Shown: positions 1 to 6,589, counted from the first letter of the stretch. The stretch is DNA of 7,145 nucleotides from Spirochaetaceae bacterium (GCA_028527945.1 JAQQAK010000123.1:1-7145), one strand, 5' to 3'. The notes: generated by a model not told the origin, from the letters alone. Numbers and translations: made by a program.

Positions 1-1
1 C

Positions 2-874
2 TTTAAAGCTATTTTTGCTCAAGGAGATTATATAAAAATTTCAACAGAAAATTTGACAAAAACCTTCTATAAAATAGTGCAAAATACTAAAAGGAAAATA
101 AAAGATAATTTCTTTGAAACCCCGGAAAAAGCAATCTATACAAGGAAGACCAATCTTTTAAGTATAATAACTGGTATTCTATCATTTCTACCTATTATTT
201 CAATTTTTGCAGGCACAATTCTTGCAAAAACAAGTTCCCCCATACTGACAGTAATTATGACAATTTTTGCGGTTCTTGTTACTGGATACCCAATTATTAG
301 TCTTTCCTCAATGTTAAATAAAAAAACAGAAGTGGATATAAAAAAAGTAAGTGTGACCGTAATTCTGGGAATAATAATTATAGCAGGCTTGGGTACTCCT
401 CTGATACTGATAGGAAAAGCATCTATTGTAAAATATCTTTCAGCCATTGTGAGCGGTATTGCTGCAGCAGTGTTTGCAGGGATAATGTCCAAGAGAACAG
501 AATACGGAGATCAAATTCTTGAAAAAACTCTTGGATTCAGAGACTTTATAAAAAATGCGGAACAAGAAAAACTTGAAACAATATCAGAATCACCTTCTTC
601 ATTCTTTTATAAAACACTCCCTTACGCTATAGTTTTTGGACTTACAAATAAATGGGGATCCCATTACAAAAATATAAATATACAACCGCCAAAATGGTAC
701 TCTTCAGACAGGTACGAAACATTTTCTGTGGCAGTTTTTTCAAAGAATATTGACAGAAACTTCGACAGCATTTACAAAAGCATAAGTTCGAAGGAAGGAA
801 CCCCAAAAGAAAACTCTACCTCTGAAAACCTTTCAGAAGATGAAGAAACACATAACAAGAAAAACGAATATTAA
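2..874 (+). CDS. DUF2207 family membrane protein, C-terminal part (5' end outside window)
   Basis: The reading frame is open to the left edge, so this is the C-terminal 290 residues of a longer protein. The TTG at 53 has no suitably spaced ribosome site and is not a credible start. About four hydrophobic helices are visible, at roughly residues 50-75, 79-103, 115-138 and 143-163 counted from base 2. A soluble segment follows at 178-218, with G-F-x-x-F-I-x-x-A-E, then a proline, then LPYAIVFGL and a Trp. That order is the hallmark of the C-terminal part of DUF2207 (YciQ-like) proteins, which usually have a signal peptide and an extracytoplasmic N-terminal domain, missing here. The molecular function of the family is not established. 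The tail (about the last 30 residues) is rich in Glu, Ser, Asn and Lys instead of the Gly/Ser-rich end common in the family. The HAD phosphatase gene starts 15 nt downstream, so the two are probably cotranscribed. Family call is fairly sure; function unknown. Confidence 0.82.
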   Translation, partial: FKAIFAQGDYIKISTENLTKTFYKIVQNTKRKIKDNFFETPEKAIYTRKTNLLSIITGILSFLPIISIFAGTILAKTSSPILTVIMTIFAVLVTGYPIISLSSMLNKKTEVDIKKVSVTVILGIIIIAGLGTPLILIGKASIVKYLSAIVSGIAAAVFAGIMSKRTEYGDQILEKTLGFRDFIKNAEQEKLETISESPSSFFYKTLPYAIVFGLTNKWGSHYKNINIQPPKWYSSDRYETFSVAVFSKNIDRNFDSIYKSISSKEGTPKENSTSENLSEDEETHNKKNEY

Positions 875-889
875 ACAACAGGAATTACA

Positions 890-1717
890 ATGAACAAGAT
901 TAAACTTATAGCATGCGACATGGACGGAACATTACTTGATGATAACAAAAAAATATCAGAAAAGAATATTGAAGCAATAACCCGGCTCAAGAACTCAGGA
1001 GTCTATTTTGTTATTGCCACCGGACGCCATGATTCGATGATAAAGTCTTACCTGGATCAGCTTAAATTAGAAATGCCCGTAATTTCATGTAATGGCGCAA
1101 TGGTAAGAAATCCATTTTCAGACAAAATGTTTGCATCAGAACCAATTGATACTCAAACCGTTATCAAAGTAGCTGATATATGTAAAGAAACCGGTGCGGA
1201 TTATCATATATACTGCAAAGAAACCATCTACGGTGAAACCTTAACAAATAAGATTTTTTATTACTCCGAACTTAGTAAAACGCTGCCCGCTACAGAAGAA
1301 ATTAAAACAGTAATTGATCTGGACTACAAAAAATTTATCAACAGCACAGATGAAGAACTTTATAAAATATTAGCAGTATCAGATAATAAGGAAATACTAA
1401 ATAAAGTCCAAAAAAGAATTGTTTCAGAAACAGGATTAACAGTTGCTCAATCAGACAAAAATCTATTGGACATTATGGGAAACGGTATATCTAAAGCTTC
1501 AGCCTTAAAAACACTAATAGCAAAGCTTGGAATAAAAGTTGAAGAGACCGCGGCTATAGGAGATCAGGTCAATGACCTAGAAATGATAAAATTCGCGGGA
1601 TGCGGAATTGCTGTAGCCAATGCTGTAGATTCAGTAAAAAAAGAAGCATCTTTTGTAACTAAAAATAATAATTGTGAAAATGCTGTTGCAGAAGCCATTG
1701 AGAAGTTAATTAATTAG
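890..1717 (+). CDS. Cof-type HAD-IIB family hydrolase (phosphatase)
   Basis: A 275-residue cytosolic phosphatase of the haloacid dehalogenase superfamily, subfamily IIB, the usual length for Cof/YidA-like enzymes. All four motifs are visible. Motif I is DMDGT (residues 10-14), with Asp10 the expected nucleophile and Asp12 the acid/base. Motif II is the Thr of ATGR (44-47). Motif III is Lys202 in GISKASAL. Motif IV is GDQVND (224-229), with Asp225 and Asp229 expected to bind Mg2+. The C2-type cap lies between motifs II and III and opens with SCNGA (66-70), typical of the family. Family members dephosphorylate sugar phosphates, nucleotides or cofactors such as PLP and FMN; sequence alone does not give the substrate here. 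The ATG has a weak AGGA 6 nt upstream, and the gene follows the DUF2207 gene by 15 nt. The catalytic set is complete, so it should be active. Family assignment is secure; the physiological role is open. Confidence 0.93.
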   Translation: MNKIKLIACDMDGTLLDDNKKISEKNIEAITRLKNSGVYFVIATGRHDSMIKSYLDQLKLEMPVISCNGAMVRNPFSDKMFASEPIDTQTVIKVADICKETGADYHIYCKETIYGETLTNKIFYYSELSKTLPATEEIKTVIDLDYKKFINSTDEELYKILAVSDNKEILNKVQKRIVSETGLTVAQSDKNLLDIMGNGISKASALKTLIAKLGIKVEETAAIGDQVNDLEMIKFAGCGIAVANAVDSVKKEASFVTKNNNCENAVAEAIEKLIN

Positions 1718-1736
1718 ACAGAACTAATTATTTTTT
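1711..1736 (+). terminator. Weak intrinsic terminator after the HAD gene
   Basis: A perfect 7-bp inverted repeat, TAATTAG (1711-1717) and CTAATTA (1724-1730), encloses a 6-nt loop and is followed directly by six T (1731-1736). The 5' arm ends in the TAG stop codon of the phosphatase. The stem has only one G-C pair, so it may terminate poorly and allow read-through into the MCP gene. The geometry fits a terminator, but the composition makes chance occurrence in A/T-rich DNA possible. Confidence 0.4.
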
Positions 1737-1814
1737 ACAACAATGCAGTTGCAATAGAACATTTTCACAGGTATCTTTAAAATGAGGGATATTGAAAAAT
1801 ATAGACAATAAACT

Positions 1815-1820
1815 AGGGAG
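1815..1820 (+). promoter_or_regulatory. Ribosome binding site of the MCP gene
   Basis: AGGGAG lies 12 nt before the ATG at 1833, a slightly long spacing. An in-frame TAA at 1809-1811 and the absence of any ATG, GTG or TTG between it and 1833 leave this ATG as the only upstream start, which agrees with this site. Confidence 0.6.
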
Positions 1821-1832
1821 ATAATAAAGCGA

Positions 1833-3920
1833 ATGAATACACCCAAGCTTAACCATAGTATAAATAAATCGGAAATACTATCAAAACTTGAGAAAATATC
1901 AGCAAAAAGTTTTTTAAGACAAATGCTTCTTACAACAATTTTGACCTATCTTGTTGTGAGCGGAGTCAGTACACTTATAGATCTTTTAATGTTTAACGCA
2001 ATGACAGGAAGCGTTACATTTATAGGATTTATTTGGTATTTTTTATCAAGCCTTATTCTAACGTTTATCCCAATATCTGTTCTATCTGTAATACTAGTTA
2101 CTCTTCTTGTTAGACCGATTATGCGACTCATGGTAAAAAAAGAGTTGGGGAAAAACGTAACACAAGAAGAGTTCTTCGCAGCCAGAAATAGAACAGATGG
2201 ACTTCCTTCTATAATGCTTGCAATTAGTATTGGAATTCCAATTTTAATGAGCATTATAAAATATTTTACAGGTGGAGCACTGGAACATGAAGGTATACTC
2301 GGAACAATCAAAACTGTCTCAATCTTTATGCTTGGTGCGCAGGCTCAGAATTCTATATATCAACAGCTTTTAATGAAACCAAGAGCTATACTAAAAACCT
2401 ATACCATTGAAAAAGACCATAGCAACTGGTACGCGGAACATCACGACAGAATAGGCTTATTTATTTCAGCATTCTTTGTTTTCGCGGTTCTTCTTTATTC
2501 TTCAGTAACGGTCATCGATGCTATCATAGATTGCTCACCTACAAATACAGCAACTGATAAATCTATATTAGAAAATGATTCGCTTGCGGGAATGAGAAAA
2601 CACATGATTAACGACTTTAGTAAAGACGGAAGTGTTAATGAAGAAGATTTTCAAATGAATATAGAAAAATTTTCAGAAAGAATCTTTGAAATGTATTTTT
2701 TACTTTTTCTCATCATGGCTGGCTTTGTTTCTTGCGCAGAATTTCTCACACACCGTTCTAAACATGTCCAAGTAAAAATTCTTCAGGATATTCTAACAAA
2801 ACTTGCAGAAGGAAGCGGAGATTTAACACATAGGGTTGTAATAGTTCAGGCAAATGACACAGGTATTCTTGCTTACAAACTTAATTTACTTTTAGACAAA
2901 CTTCAGACAATGTTCAGGAATATTACAGATCAAACCAGACTGGTTTCTGAATCTTCAGAACAAGTAACAAAGGTTCTTGAAGAAAACGTTGCGGCAACAG
3001 AAGAAATGGCTGCGTCAGTAACTCAGATCAATTCAAATACAATAAAGAACCAGCAAATTATAAACGCGTCTGAAGACGCGCTTAATCAAATGCTGCACTC
3101 ACTTGACGACATAACATCTCAGGTAAATACTCAGGCAGCCTATGTGGAACAAACTTCAAGCGCAATGACAGAAATGATTACAAATATTCAATCTGTAGAA
3201 CATGTCACATCAAAAGCAAATGACCTTTCTGAAAAATTGTCAAAAGTAAGTACCGAAGGCGGCTCTGCGGTGAAGAATTCAATTGAAGCCGTTAAAGATA
3301 TTGAAGAATCTTCAAATACTGTAAATAACCTTATTAAAATAATAAGTAAAATACTTTCTGAAACAAACATGCTTGCAATGAACGCGGCTATCGAAGCAGC
3401 CCATGCCGGAGACGCGGGGCGCGGGTTTGCAGTTGTAGCAGAAGAGGTTAGAAACCTTGCAGATAACAGTTCCAAAAACCTGAAAATAATTTCAGCAAAT
3501 ATTAAAGACGTTATAGAAAAAGTTGGGCATGGAGTATCACTTTCTGAGACAGCCGGAAACGCGCTTAATGAAGTCAGTGACAGAACAGAAGAAACAACCA
3601 GATTAATGAGCGAGATTGCTCTTGCAATGAAGGAGCAGGCTGCTGGTGCAAATGAAGTACTAAAATCTGTCCATTCTCTAGTTGATGCTTCCAATTCAAT
3701 AAATAGACTATCTGAAGATCAGCAAAAAAATAATACAATAATGAAAGATAACCTTAAACAGACAGTTAATGCATTCTCAGAAGTACAGTCTGCGACATCT
3801 GAGCTTGAAGAAGGTAACAAGGAAATCTTGAGAGGAATCGATAACCTGAAAGAAGTTATTGCAAGAAACAATGATGTAGTAGCAATGCTCCAAAAAGAAA
3901 TAGAAGGATTTAAAATCTAA
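1833..3920 (+). CDS. Methyl-accepting chemotaxis protein with polytopic (about six-TM) sensor region
   Basis: A 695-residue transmembrane chemoreceptor, expected to control CheA through CheW. Hydrophobic helices lie at about 30-54, 62-92, 125-143, 154-172 (weakest), 207-231 and 284-303. Positively charged segments at 93-123 and 173-206 fit a cytoplasmic side, leaving 232-283 outside. That outside loop contains an EF-hand-like stretch, DFSKDGSVNEED (261-272). A divergent HAMP follows at about 308-362: it has GSGDLTHRV, but NDTG (341-344) where DExG is usual, and no clear proline in its first helix. The signalling hairpin runs from about 363 to the end, with the conserved tip ETNMLAMNAAIEAAHAGD (510-527) and GRGFAVVAEEVRNLA (529-543). 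About 150 residues precede the tip, suggesting one of the longer heptad classes (inference). EE-containing stretches such as 389-391 could be methylation sites; no CheR-tethering NWETF-like pentapeptide ends the protein. No Cache, PAS or four-helix ligand domain is recognisable, so the stimulus is unknown. The glycosyltransferase starts 2 nt after the stop. Confidence 0.93.
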   Translation: MNTPKLNHSINKSEILSKLEKISAKSFLRQMLLTTILTYLVVSGVSTLIDLLMFNAMTGSVTFIGFIWYFLSSLILTFIPISVLSVILVTLLVRPIMRLMVKKELGKNVTQEEFFAARNRTDGLPSIMLAISIGIPILMSIIKYFTGGALEHEGILGTIKTVSIFMLGAQAQNSIYQQLLMKPRAILKTYTIEKDHSNWYAEHHDRIGLFISAFFVFAVLLYSSVTVIDAIIDCSPTNTATDKSILENDSLAGMRKHMINDFSKDGSVNEEDFQMNIEKFSERIFEMYFLLFLIMAGFVSCAEFLTHRSKHVQVKILQDILTKLAEGSGDLTHRVVIVQANDTGILAYKLNLLLDKLQTMFRNITDQTRLVSESSEQVTKVLEENVAATEEMAASVTQINSNTIKNQQIINASEDALNQMLHSLDDITSQVNTQAAYVEQTSSAMTEMITNIQSVEHVTSKANDLSEKLSKVSTEGGSAVKNSIEAVKDIEESSNTVNNLIKIISKILSETNMLAMNAAIEAAHAGDAGRGFAVVAEEVRNLADNSSKNLKIISANIKDVIEKVGHGVSLSETAGNALNEVSDRTEETTRLMSEIALAMKEQAAGANEVLKSVHSLVDASNSINRLSEDQQKNNTIMKDNLKQTVNAFSEVQSATSELEEGNKEILRGIDNLKEVIARNNDVVAMLQKEIEGFKI
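3902..3908 (+). promoter_or_regulatory. Ribosome binding site of the glycosyltransferase inside the MCP gene
   Basis: AGAAGGA lies within the last codons of the MCP gene, 14 nt before the ATG at 3923. With a 2-nt intergenic gap, ribosomes ending MCP synthesis pass over this site, so translational coupling is likely. The spacing is longer than ideal, which itself suggests dependence on coupling (inference). Confidence 0.55.
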
Positions 3921-3922
3921 TC

Positions 3923-5320
3923 ATGGATAATAAATTTAGAATTGCCTTTATTGCCGGAAAGTTGGGCGACGTAGATGGGGTGTCCCTGGAAGTTGAAAAA
4001 TGGGTAGACATTTTAGAATCTGAAGGTCATGAGATTTTTGCTATTGCTGGAAAATTTTCAAACAATCTTAAATCTGTAAAAAATGAAAGACGCCTTCAAA
4101 TTGATGATTTAAGCTTTGACTCTCCACATCAGCATGAATACGAACAGATGGTCTTTCCATTTCTCAACAAGTTTCAGACATATATTTCTGAAGAAAAACT
4201 GAAACAGACCACCGAAGAAATGAATCATAAAAGCAGCTATATTGCTGACGCAATCTTTGATTTTATACAAAGAAATTCAATTGATGTTATTGTAGCGCAA
4301 AACACAAATGCAATGCCCATGACTCTTCTTGGCGGCCTTGCGGTTTACAAGCTTTGTAGTGAAAAAAGAATTGCTACAATATTTCATCATCATGATTTCT
4401 GGTGGGAAAGAAGCCGCTTTGTAAACTCTGCAATAGAAAATATTCTTTTAAAAACAATGCCGCCTCAAATTCCAGGAACAGAACATGTTGTTTTATCAGA
4501 TTACGCGGCACATATTCTACGCTCTATAAAACGTATTAATCCCAGAATTATTCCAAATTGTGAAGACTATGACAATCCAGTTTCTATGGATGATTACAAT
4601 TCTGATTTCAGAAAAGAACTCGGATTTAGAGAAGATGATATTATTGTTCTTCAGCCTACTAGAATAGTTCCTCGTAAAAGAATAGAAGACTCTGTACGTT
4701 TTGTAGGAAAGCTGGGAATGCGATACCCAGAGATGATGAGAAAACTCCACCTGGTAATATCACTTTATCAGGGAGATGAACCAGATACAAACTATATTAC
4801 AATGATAAAAGAGCTTGCTGATAAATATGAAGTGCCCCTGCATTTTATTTCTGACCGTGTTGCAGCAGCAAGAGGAATTGATAAAGACGGCCGTAAAATC
4901 TACACAAACAGAGATGTTCTTGCCAACGCTGACTTTGCGACCTACCTTCCTATCTGGGAAGGCTTTGGAAATGCTCTATTAGAAGGAATTGCGGCAAAAC
5001 TTCCTGTAGTATGTTCAACCTATTTAGTTTATAAAACCGATATAAGAGTTCATGATTTTGATATAATAGAAGTTCCAGATAAATATGATGATGAGAATAA
5101 ACTAATAATTCCAGACAGCTCATTGGACAGAGTTTATGAAATTCTACACGACAAAGATCTTAAGAAAAATATGGTAGAACAAAATTTCAAAACAGCAAAA
5201 GAAAACTTTGGATACGATAAACTCAGAGAAGTTCTTTTAAAGCTATTTGATGACTACTCTTATGAAATTCTTGCGAGCCGAAAAAAGATCAAAAAAAGTA
5301 GAGAAGAGTTCTCTGTTTAA
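3923..5320 (+). CDS. GT4-type (GT-B fold) glycosyltransferase
   Basis: A 465-residue probable retaining glycosyltransferase with no signal peptide or membrane helix, so likely cytosolic or peripheral. The N-terminal Rossmann half starts with RIAFIAGKLGDVDGVSLEVE (6-25), whose Gly-rich turn follows the first strand. The acceptor half carries a striking His/Trp cluster, HHHDFWWERSR (155-165). The linker to the donor half reads RIIPNCEDY (208-216), matching the IPNGVD-like position of GT4 enzymes. The C-terminal half contains PTRIVPRKRIED (245-256), with Arg247 and Lys252 at the usual donor-diphosphate contacts, and WEGFGNALLEGIAAKLPVV (345-363), which holds the EX7E pair Glu346 and Glu354. Length and layout are normal for the family. 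Donor and acceptor sugars cannot be read from the sequence. No capsule, LPS or flagellin-glycosylation gene lies nearby; its only close partner is the MCP, 2 nt upstream. The stop codon forms part of a terminator stem. Family call is sure; role is unknown. Confidence 0.9.
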   Translation: MDNKFRIAFIAGKLGDVDGVSLEVEKWVDILESEGHEIFAIAGKFSNNLKSVKNERRLQIDDLSFDSPHQHEYEQMVFPFLNKFQTYISEEKLKQTTEEMNHKSSYIADAIFDFIQRNSIDVIVAQNTNAMPMTLLGGLAVYKLCSEKRIATIFHHHDFWWERSRFVNSAIENILLKTMPPQIPGTEHVVLSDYAAHILRSIKRINPRIIPNCEDYDNPVSMDDYNSDFRKELGFREDDIIVLQPTRIVPRKRIEDSVRFVGKLGMRYPEMMRKLHLVISLYQGDEPDTNYITMIKELADKYEVPLHFISDRVAAARGIDKDGRKIYTNRDVLANADFATYLPIWEGFGNALLEGIAAKLPVVCSTYLVYKTDIRVHDFDIIEVPDKYDDENKLIIPDSSLDRVYEILHDKDLKKNMVEQNFKTAKENFGYDKLREVLLKLFDDYSYEILASRKKIKKSREEFSV

Positions 5321-5344
5321 TCCTTATTAAACAGAGCCTTTTTT
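5311..5344 (+). terminator. Strong intrinsic terminator ending the MCP-glycosyltransferase unit
   Basis: A perfect 10-bp inverted repeat, CTCTGTTTAA (5311-5320) and TTAAACAGAG (5327-5336), with loop TCCTTA, is followed by CC and six T (5339-5344). The glycosyltransferase stop codon TAA is the end of the 5' arm, so the last codons are part of the hairpin. The next gene is convergent and its stop lies only 13 nt beyond; on the - strand no T run directly follows the hairpin, so it should act mainly on + strand transcripts. Confidence 0.85.
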
Positions 5345-5357
5345 AATATTTCATTTC

Positions 5358-5807
5358 TTAAAATTCAAGAATTGCCGGAAAAGAAAAAGTATCTTTATCA
5401 TGCGCCAGATTTATAAAATAATTCTGGCGGCTAATATATTTCTTTAAAAAATCACAAACATATTCAGCTTCGGGCTTGAAAGAAACAAAAGCGGACCAGC
5501 CATTCTTGTCTGTATACTCAATCACTTTTAATCCATCATCTGATATTCTATATTTTAAACCTTTTACTGAACATGAAAATGATGTCCAGACATCAGACAA
5601 GACAATTTCTTTTTGGGTAAAATATATTCTTATAGTATCATTCTTATATTCATATACTCCATAAGTTGCTTCTATAGTATTTAGACCAAGATACTCTATG
5701 CCATTACAAGCTATTGGCCCTCTTGCCAGAATTGCGGGTTCAGTTTCTTCTGCAAACAAAAAAGCGACAGAAAGAATATAAATAATAACAAAAATACGTT
5801 TTTTCAT
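5358..5807 (-). CDS. Small exported protein of unknown function
   Basis: A 149-residue protein that I do not recognise. It starts with a clear signal peptide: MKKR, a hydrophobic core of about 14 residues, then probable cleavage after FLFA (residue 19) before EETEP. There is no Cys at the cleavage point, so it is not a typical lipoprotein; the expected location is periplasmic or secreted. The mature part is about 130 residues, alternates hydrophobic and polar residues as in beta structure, and is rich in Tyr and Phe. Cys34, Cys79 and Cys118 could allow one disulphide. No repeat or catalytic motif is evident. The ATG follows the stop of the MarC-family gene by 10 nt, with only a weak purine-rich ribosome site (AAGAGA), so expression probably depends on the upstream gene. 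The signal peptide and operon position support a real gene; the function is unknown. Confidence 0.72.
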   Translation of the reverse strand: MKKRIFVIIYILSVAFLFAEETEPAILARGPIACNGIEYLGLNTIEATYGVYEYKNDTIRIYFTQKEIVLSDVWTSFSCSVKGLKYRISDDGLKVIEYTDKNGWSAFVSFKPEAEYVCDFLKKYISRQNYFINLAHDKDTFSFPAILEF

Positions 5808-5817
5808 AGTTCTCTTA

Positions 5818-6438
5818 TCATAAATTAAAAAAGTCAGTAAGACCAGTAAGAAGCATTTGTATCGACATTGTGGTAAGAATCATCCCCATCAGCCTTTCTA
5901 TTGCTCTTATAGCCTGATTTCCCAGAAGTTTTCTAATAGCCTCTGATAAAAGAAGAATACAGGTACATACTCCACTTGCAATAGCAAGAGCTGCAAGAAG
6001 TGACAATCTATGTCCGGGATATTGTCCGGAAGATAAAATCACAAAAGCAATTGCAGAAGGGCCAGCCAACATGGGAACAGCCAAAGGAACAAACATGGGC
6101 TCTTCATCCGCTGTTTTATCAATACCTTCTTCAGCTTTTTCCTTGGAACCATTAGTGGAGCCAATCTTCCCCGGAAAAATCATTTTAATTGCTATCAAAA
6201 ACAATATTATTCCGCCTGAAACACTTAACGCGGGCTGAGACACATGTAGACCATTAAGGATGATTCGACCAAAAAACAGAAAAAATGTTAGAATTATAAA
6301 AGCAAAAATACTTTCTCGTATAATTATTATTCTACGTCTTACTGACGGAATTCCATCAAGCTCTGAAAGAAAAATAGGAATATTCCCAAAAGGATCCATA
6401 ATCAGGATAAGCGTTATTACAGCAGAATAAAGTGTCAC
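5818..6438 (-). CDS. MarC family integral membrane protein
   Basis: A 206-residue polytopic inner-membrane protein of normal length for the MarC/YchE/YhgN family. The family signature DPFGNIPIF (15-23) sits in the first helix, and the second signature PLAVPMLAGPSAI (118-130) opens the second half. The two signatures in equivalent positions fit the inverted-repeat design of the family. About six helices are visible, near 3-23, 42-62, 68-88, 117-137, 146-166 and 183-203, with a hydrophilic, charged loop at about 90-114 between the halves. MarC was named for the E. coli multiple-antibiotic-resistance region, but family members have no established transport substrate, and a resistance role should not be assumed. 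The start is GTG, chosen because a good GGAGG lies 5 nt upstream and the first signature then falls at the usual distance from the N terminus. The small exported protein follows after 10 nt, probably in the same transcript. Confidence 0.92.
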   Translation of the reverse strand: MTLYSAVITLILIMDPFGNIPIFLSELDGIPSVRRRIIIIRESIFAFIILTFFLFFGRIILNGLHVSQPALSVSGGIILFLIAIKMIFPGKIGSTNGSKEKAEEGIDKTADEEPMFVPLAVPMLAGPSAIAFVILSSGQYPGHRLSLLAALAIASGVCTCILLLSEAIRKLLGNQAIRAIERLMGMILTTMSIQMLLTGLTDFFNL

Positions 6439-6443
6439 TTTAA

Positions 6444-6448
6444 CCTCC
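6444..6448 (-). promoter_or_regulatory. Ribosome binding site fixing the GTG start of the MarC-family gene
   Basis: Read on the - strand, GGAGG is followed by TTAAA and then GTG at 6438-6436. This is the best Shine-Dalgarno match in the window and decides for the GTG start. Confidence 0.8.
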
Positions 6449-6480
6449 AGTATTTTCCTTAAGCTATCCTAAAAAAATCT

Positions 6481-6486
6481 CTTATA
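6481..6486 (-). promoter_or_regulatory. Candidate -10 box of the MarC-family operon
   Basis: TATAAG on the - strand matches five of six bases of the sigma-70 -10 consensus and lies 42 nt before the GTG start, just downstream of the preceding gene's terminator, where a promoter is needed. No good -35 lies at 16-18 bp; the nearest TTGAAT is 21 bp upstream. The candidate therefore rests on position and a single box. Confidence 0.25.
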
Positions 6487-6523
6487 CAACACAGAACCAG
6501 AAAATTTATTCAAGTAGAAGAGA

Positions 6524-6540
6524 TTATCACCTTTTGATAA
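6524..6540. repeat. Short inverted repeat upstream of the MarC-family gene
   Basis: TTATCA and TGATAA form perfect 6-bp arms around a 5-nt centre, CCTTT. It lies about 40 bp upstream of the candidate -10 box and just beyond the T run of the preceding terminator. It could be a protein-binding site or a chance palindrome in A/T-rich DNA. Confidence 0.35.
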
Positions 6541-6542
6541 AT

Positions 6543-6589
6543 AAAAAGCGCATCAGCTCCGGAAAACTAACCCGAAACTGACCTAATGC
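6543..6589 (-). terminator. Probable terminator of the GH42 gene
   Basis: Read on the - strand, GCATTAG (6589-6583) pairs with CTGATGC (6556-6550), seven base pairs with one G-T pair, and a shorter G/C-rich inner stem (TCGG with CCGG) is possible inside the loop. GC and then five T (6547-6543) follow. The site begins about 20 nt after the GH42 stop codon. The long, partly unpaired loop lowers confidence, but position and T run fit. Confidence 0.5.

Noticed and set aside
21..55. AAGGAG at 21-26 followed by a TTG at 53 as the start of the first gene.
   Set aside because: The spacing of 26 nt is far too long, the frame stays open to base 2, and the protein is clearly the C-terminal part of a larger DUF2207 protein.
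136..492. Open frame on the - strand opposite the DUF2207 gene.
   Set aside because: Shadow of the real gene; the translated product reads as the complement of membrane helices and has no recognisable motif or ribosome site.
1778..1811. Promoter for the MCP gene: TAAAAT at 1778-1783 as a -10 box, or GACAATAA at 1804-1811 as a flagellar sigma-28 -10 box.
   Set aside because: TAAAAT has no acceptable -35. The sigma-28-like box matches six of eight bases but has no TAAA at 14-16 bp upstream and would put the transcription start in the ribosome site.
1946..2311. Open frame on the - strand opposite the MCP membrane region.
   Set aside because: Shadow frame over a well-supported gene, with no independent evidence.
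3188..3694. Long open frame on the - strand opposite the MCP signalling domain.
   Set aside because: The opposite strand encodes the highly conserved MCP tip; the antisense product is low-complexity Ser/Ala/Phe-rich, typical of a shadow frame.
4517..4750. Open frame on the - strand inside the glycosyltransferase gene.
   Set aside because: Short shadow of a conserved GT4 domain, with no motif or start signal.
890..5320. HAD phosphatase and glycosyltransferase as a two-step pathway, as in synthase/phosphatase pairs that make phosphorylated disaccharide solutes.
   Set aside because: The genes are separated by the MCP and a possible terminator, and the phosphatase looks like the general Cof type, so the link is too speculative to claim.
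5476..5664. Small + strand open frame within the exported-protein gene.
   Set aside because: The - strand frame has a signal peptide and an operon position; the + strand frame has neither a ribosome site nor a motif.
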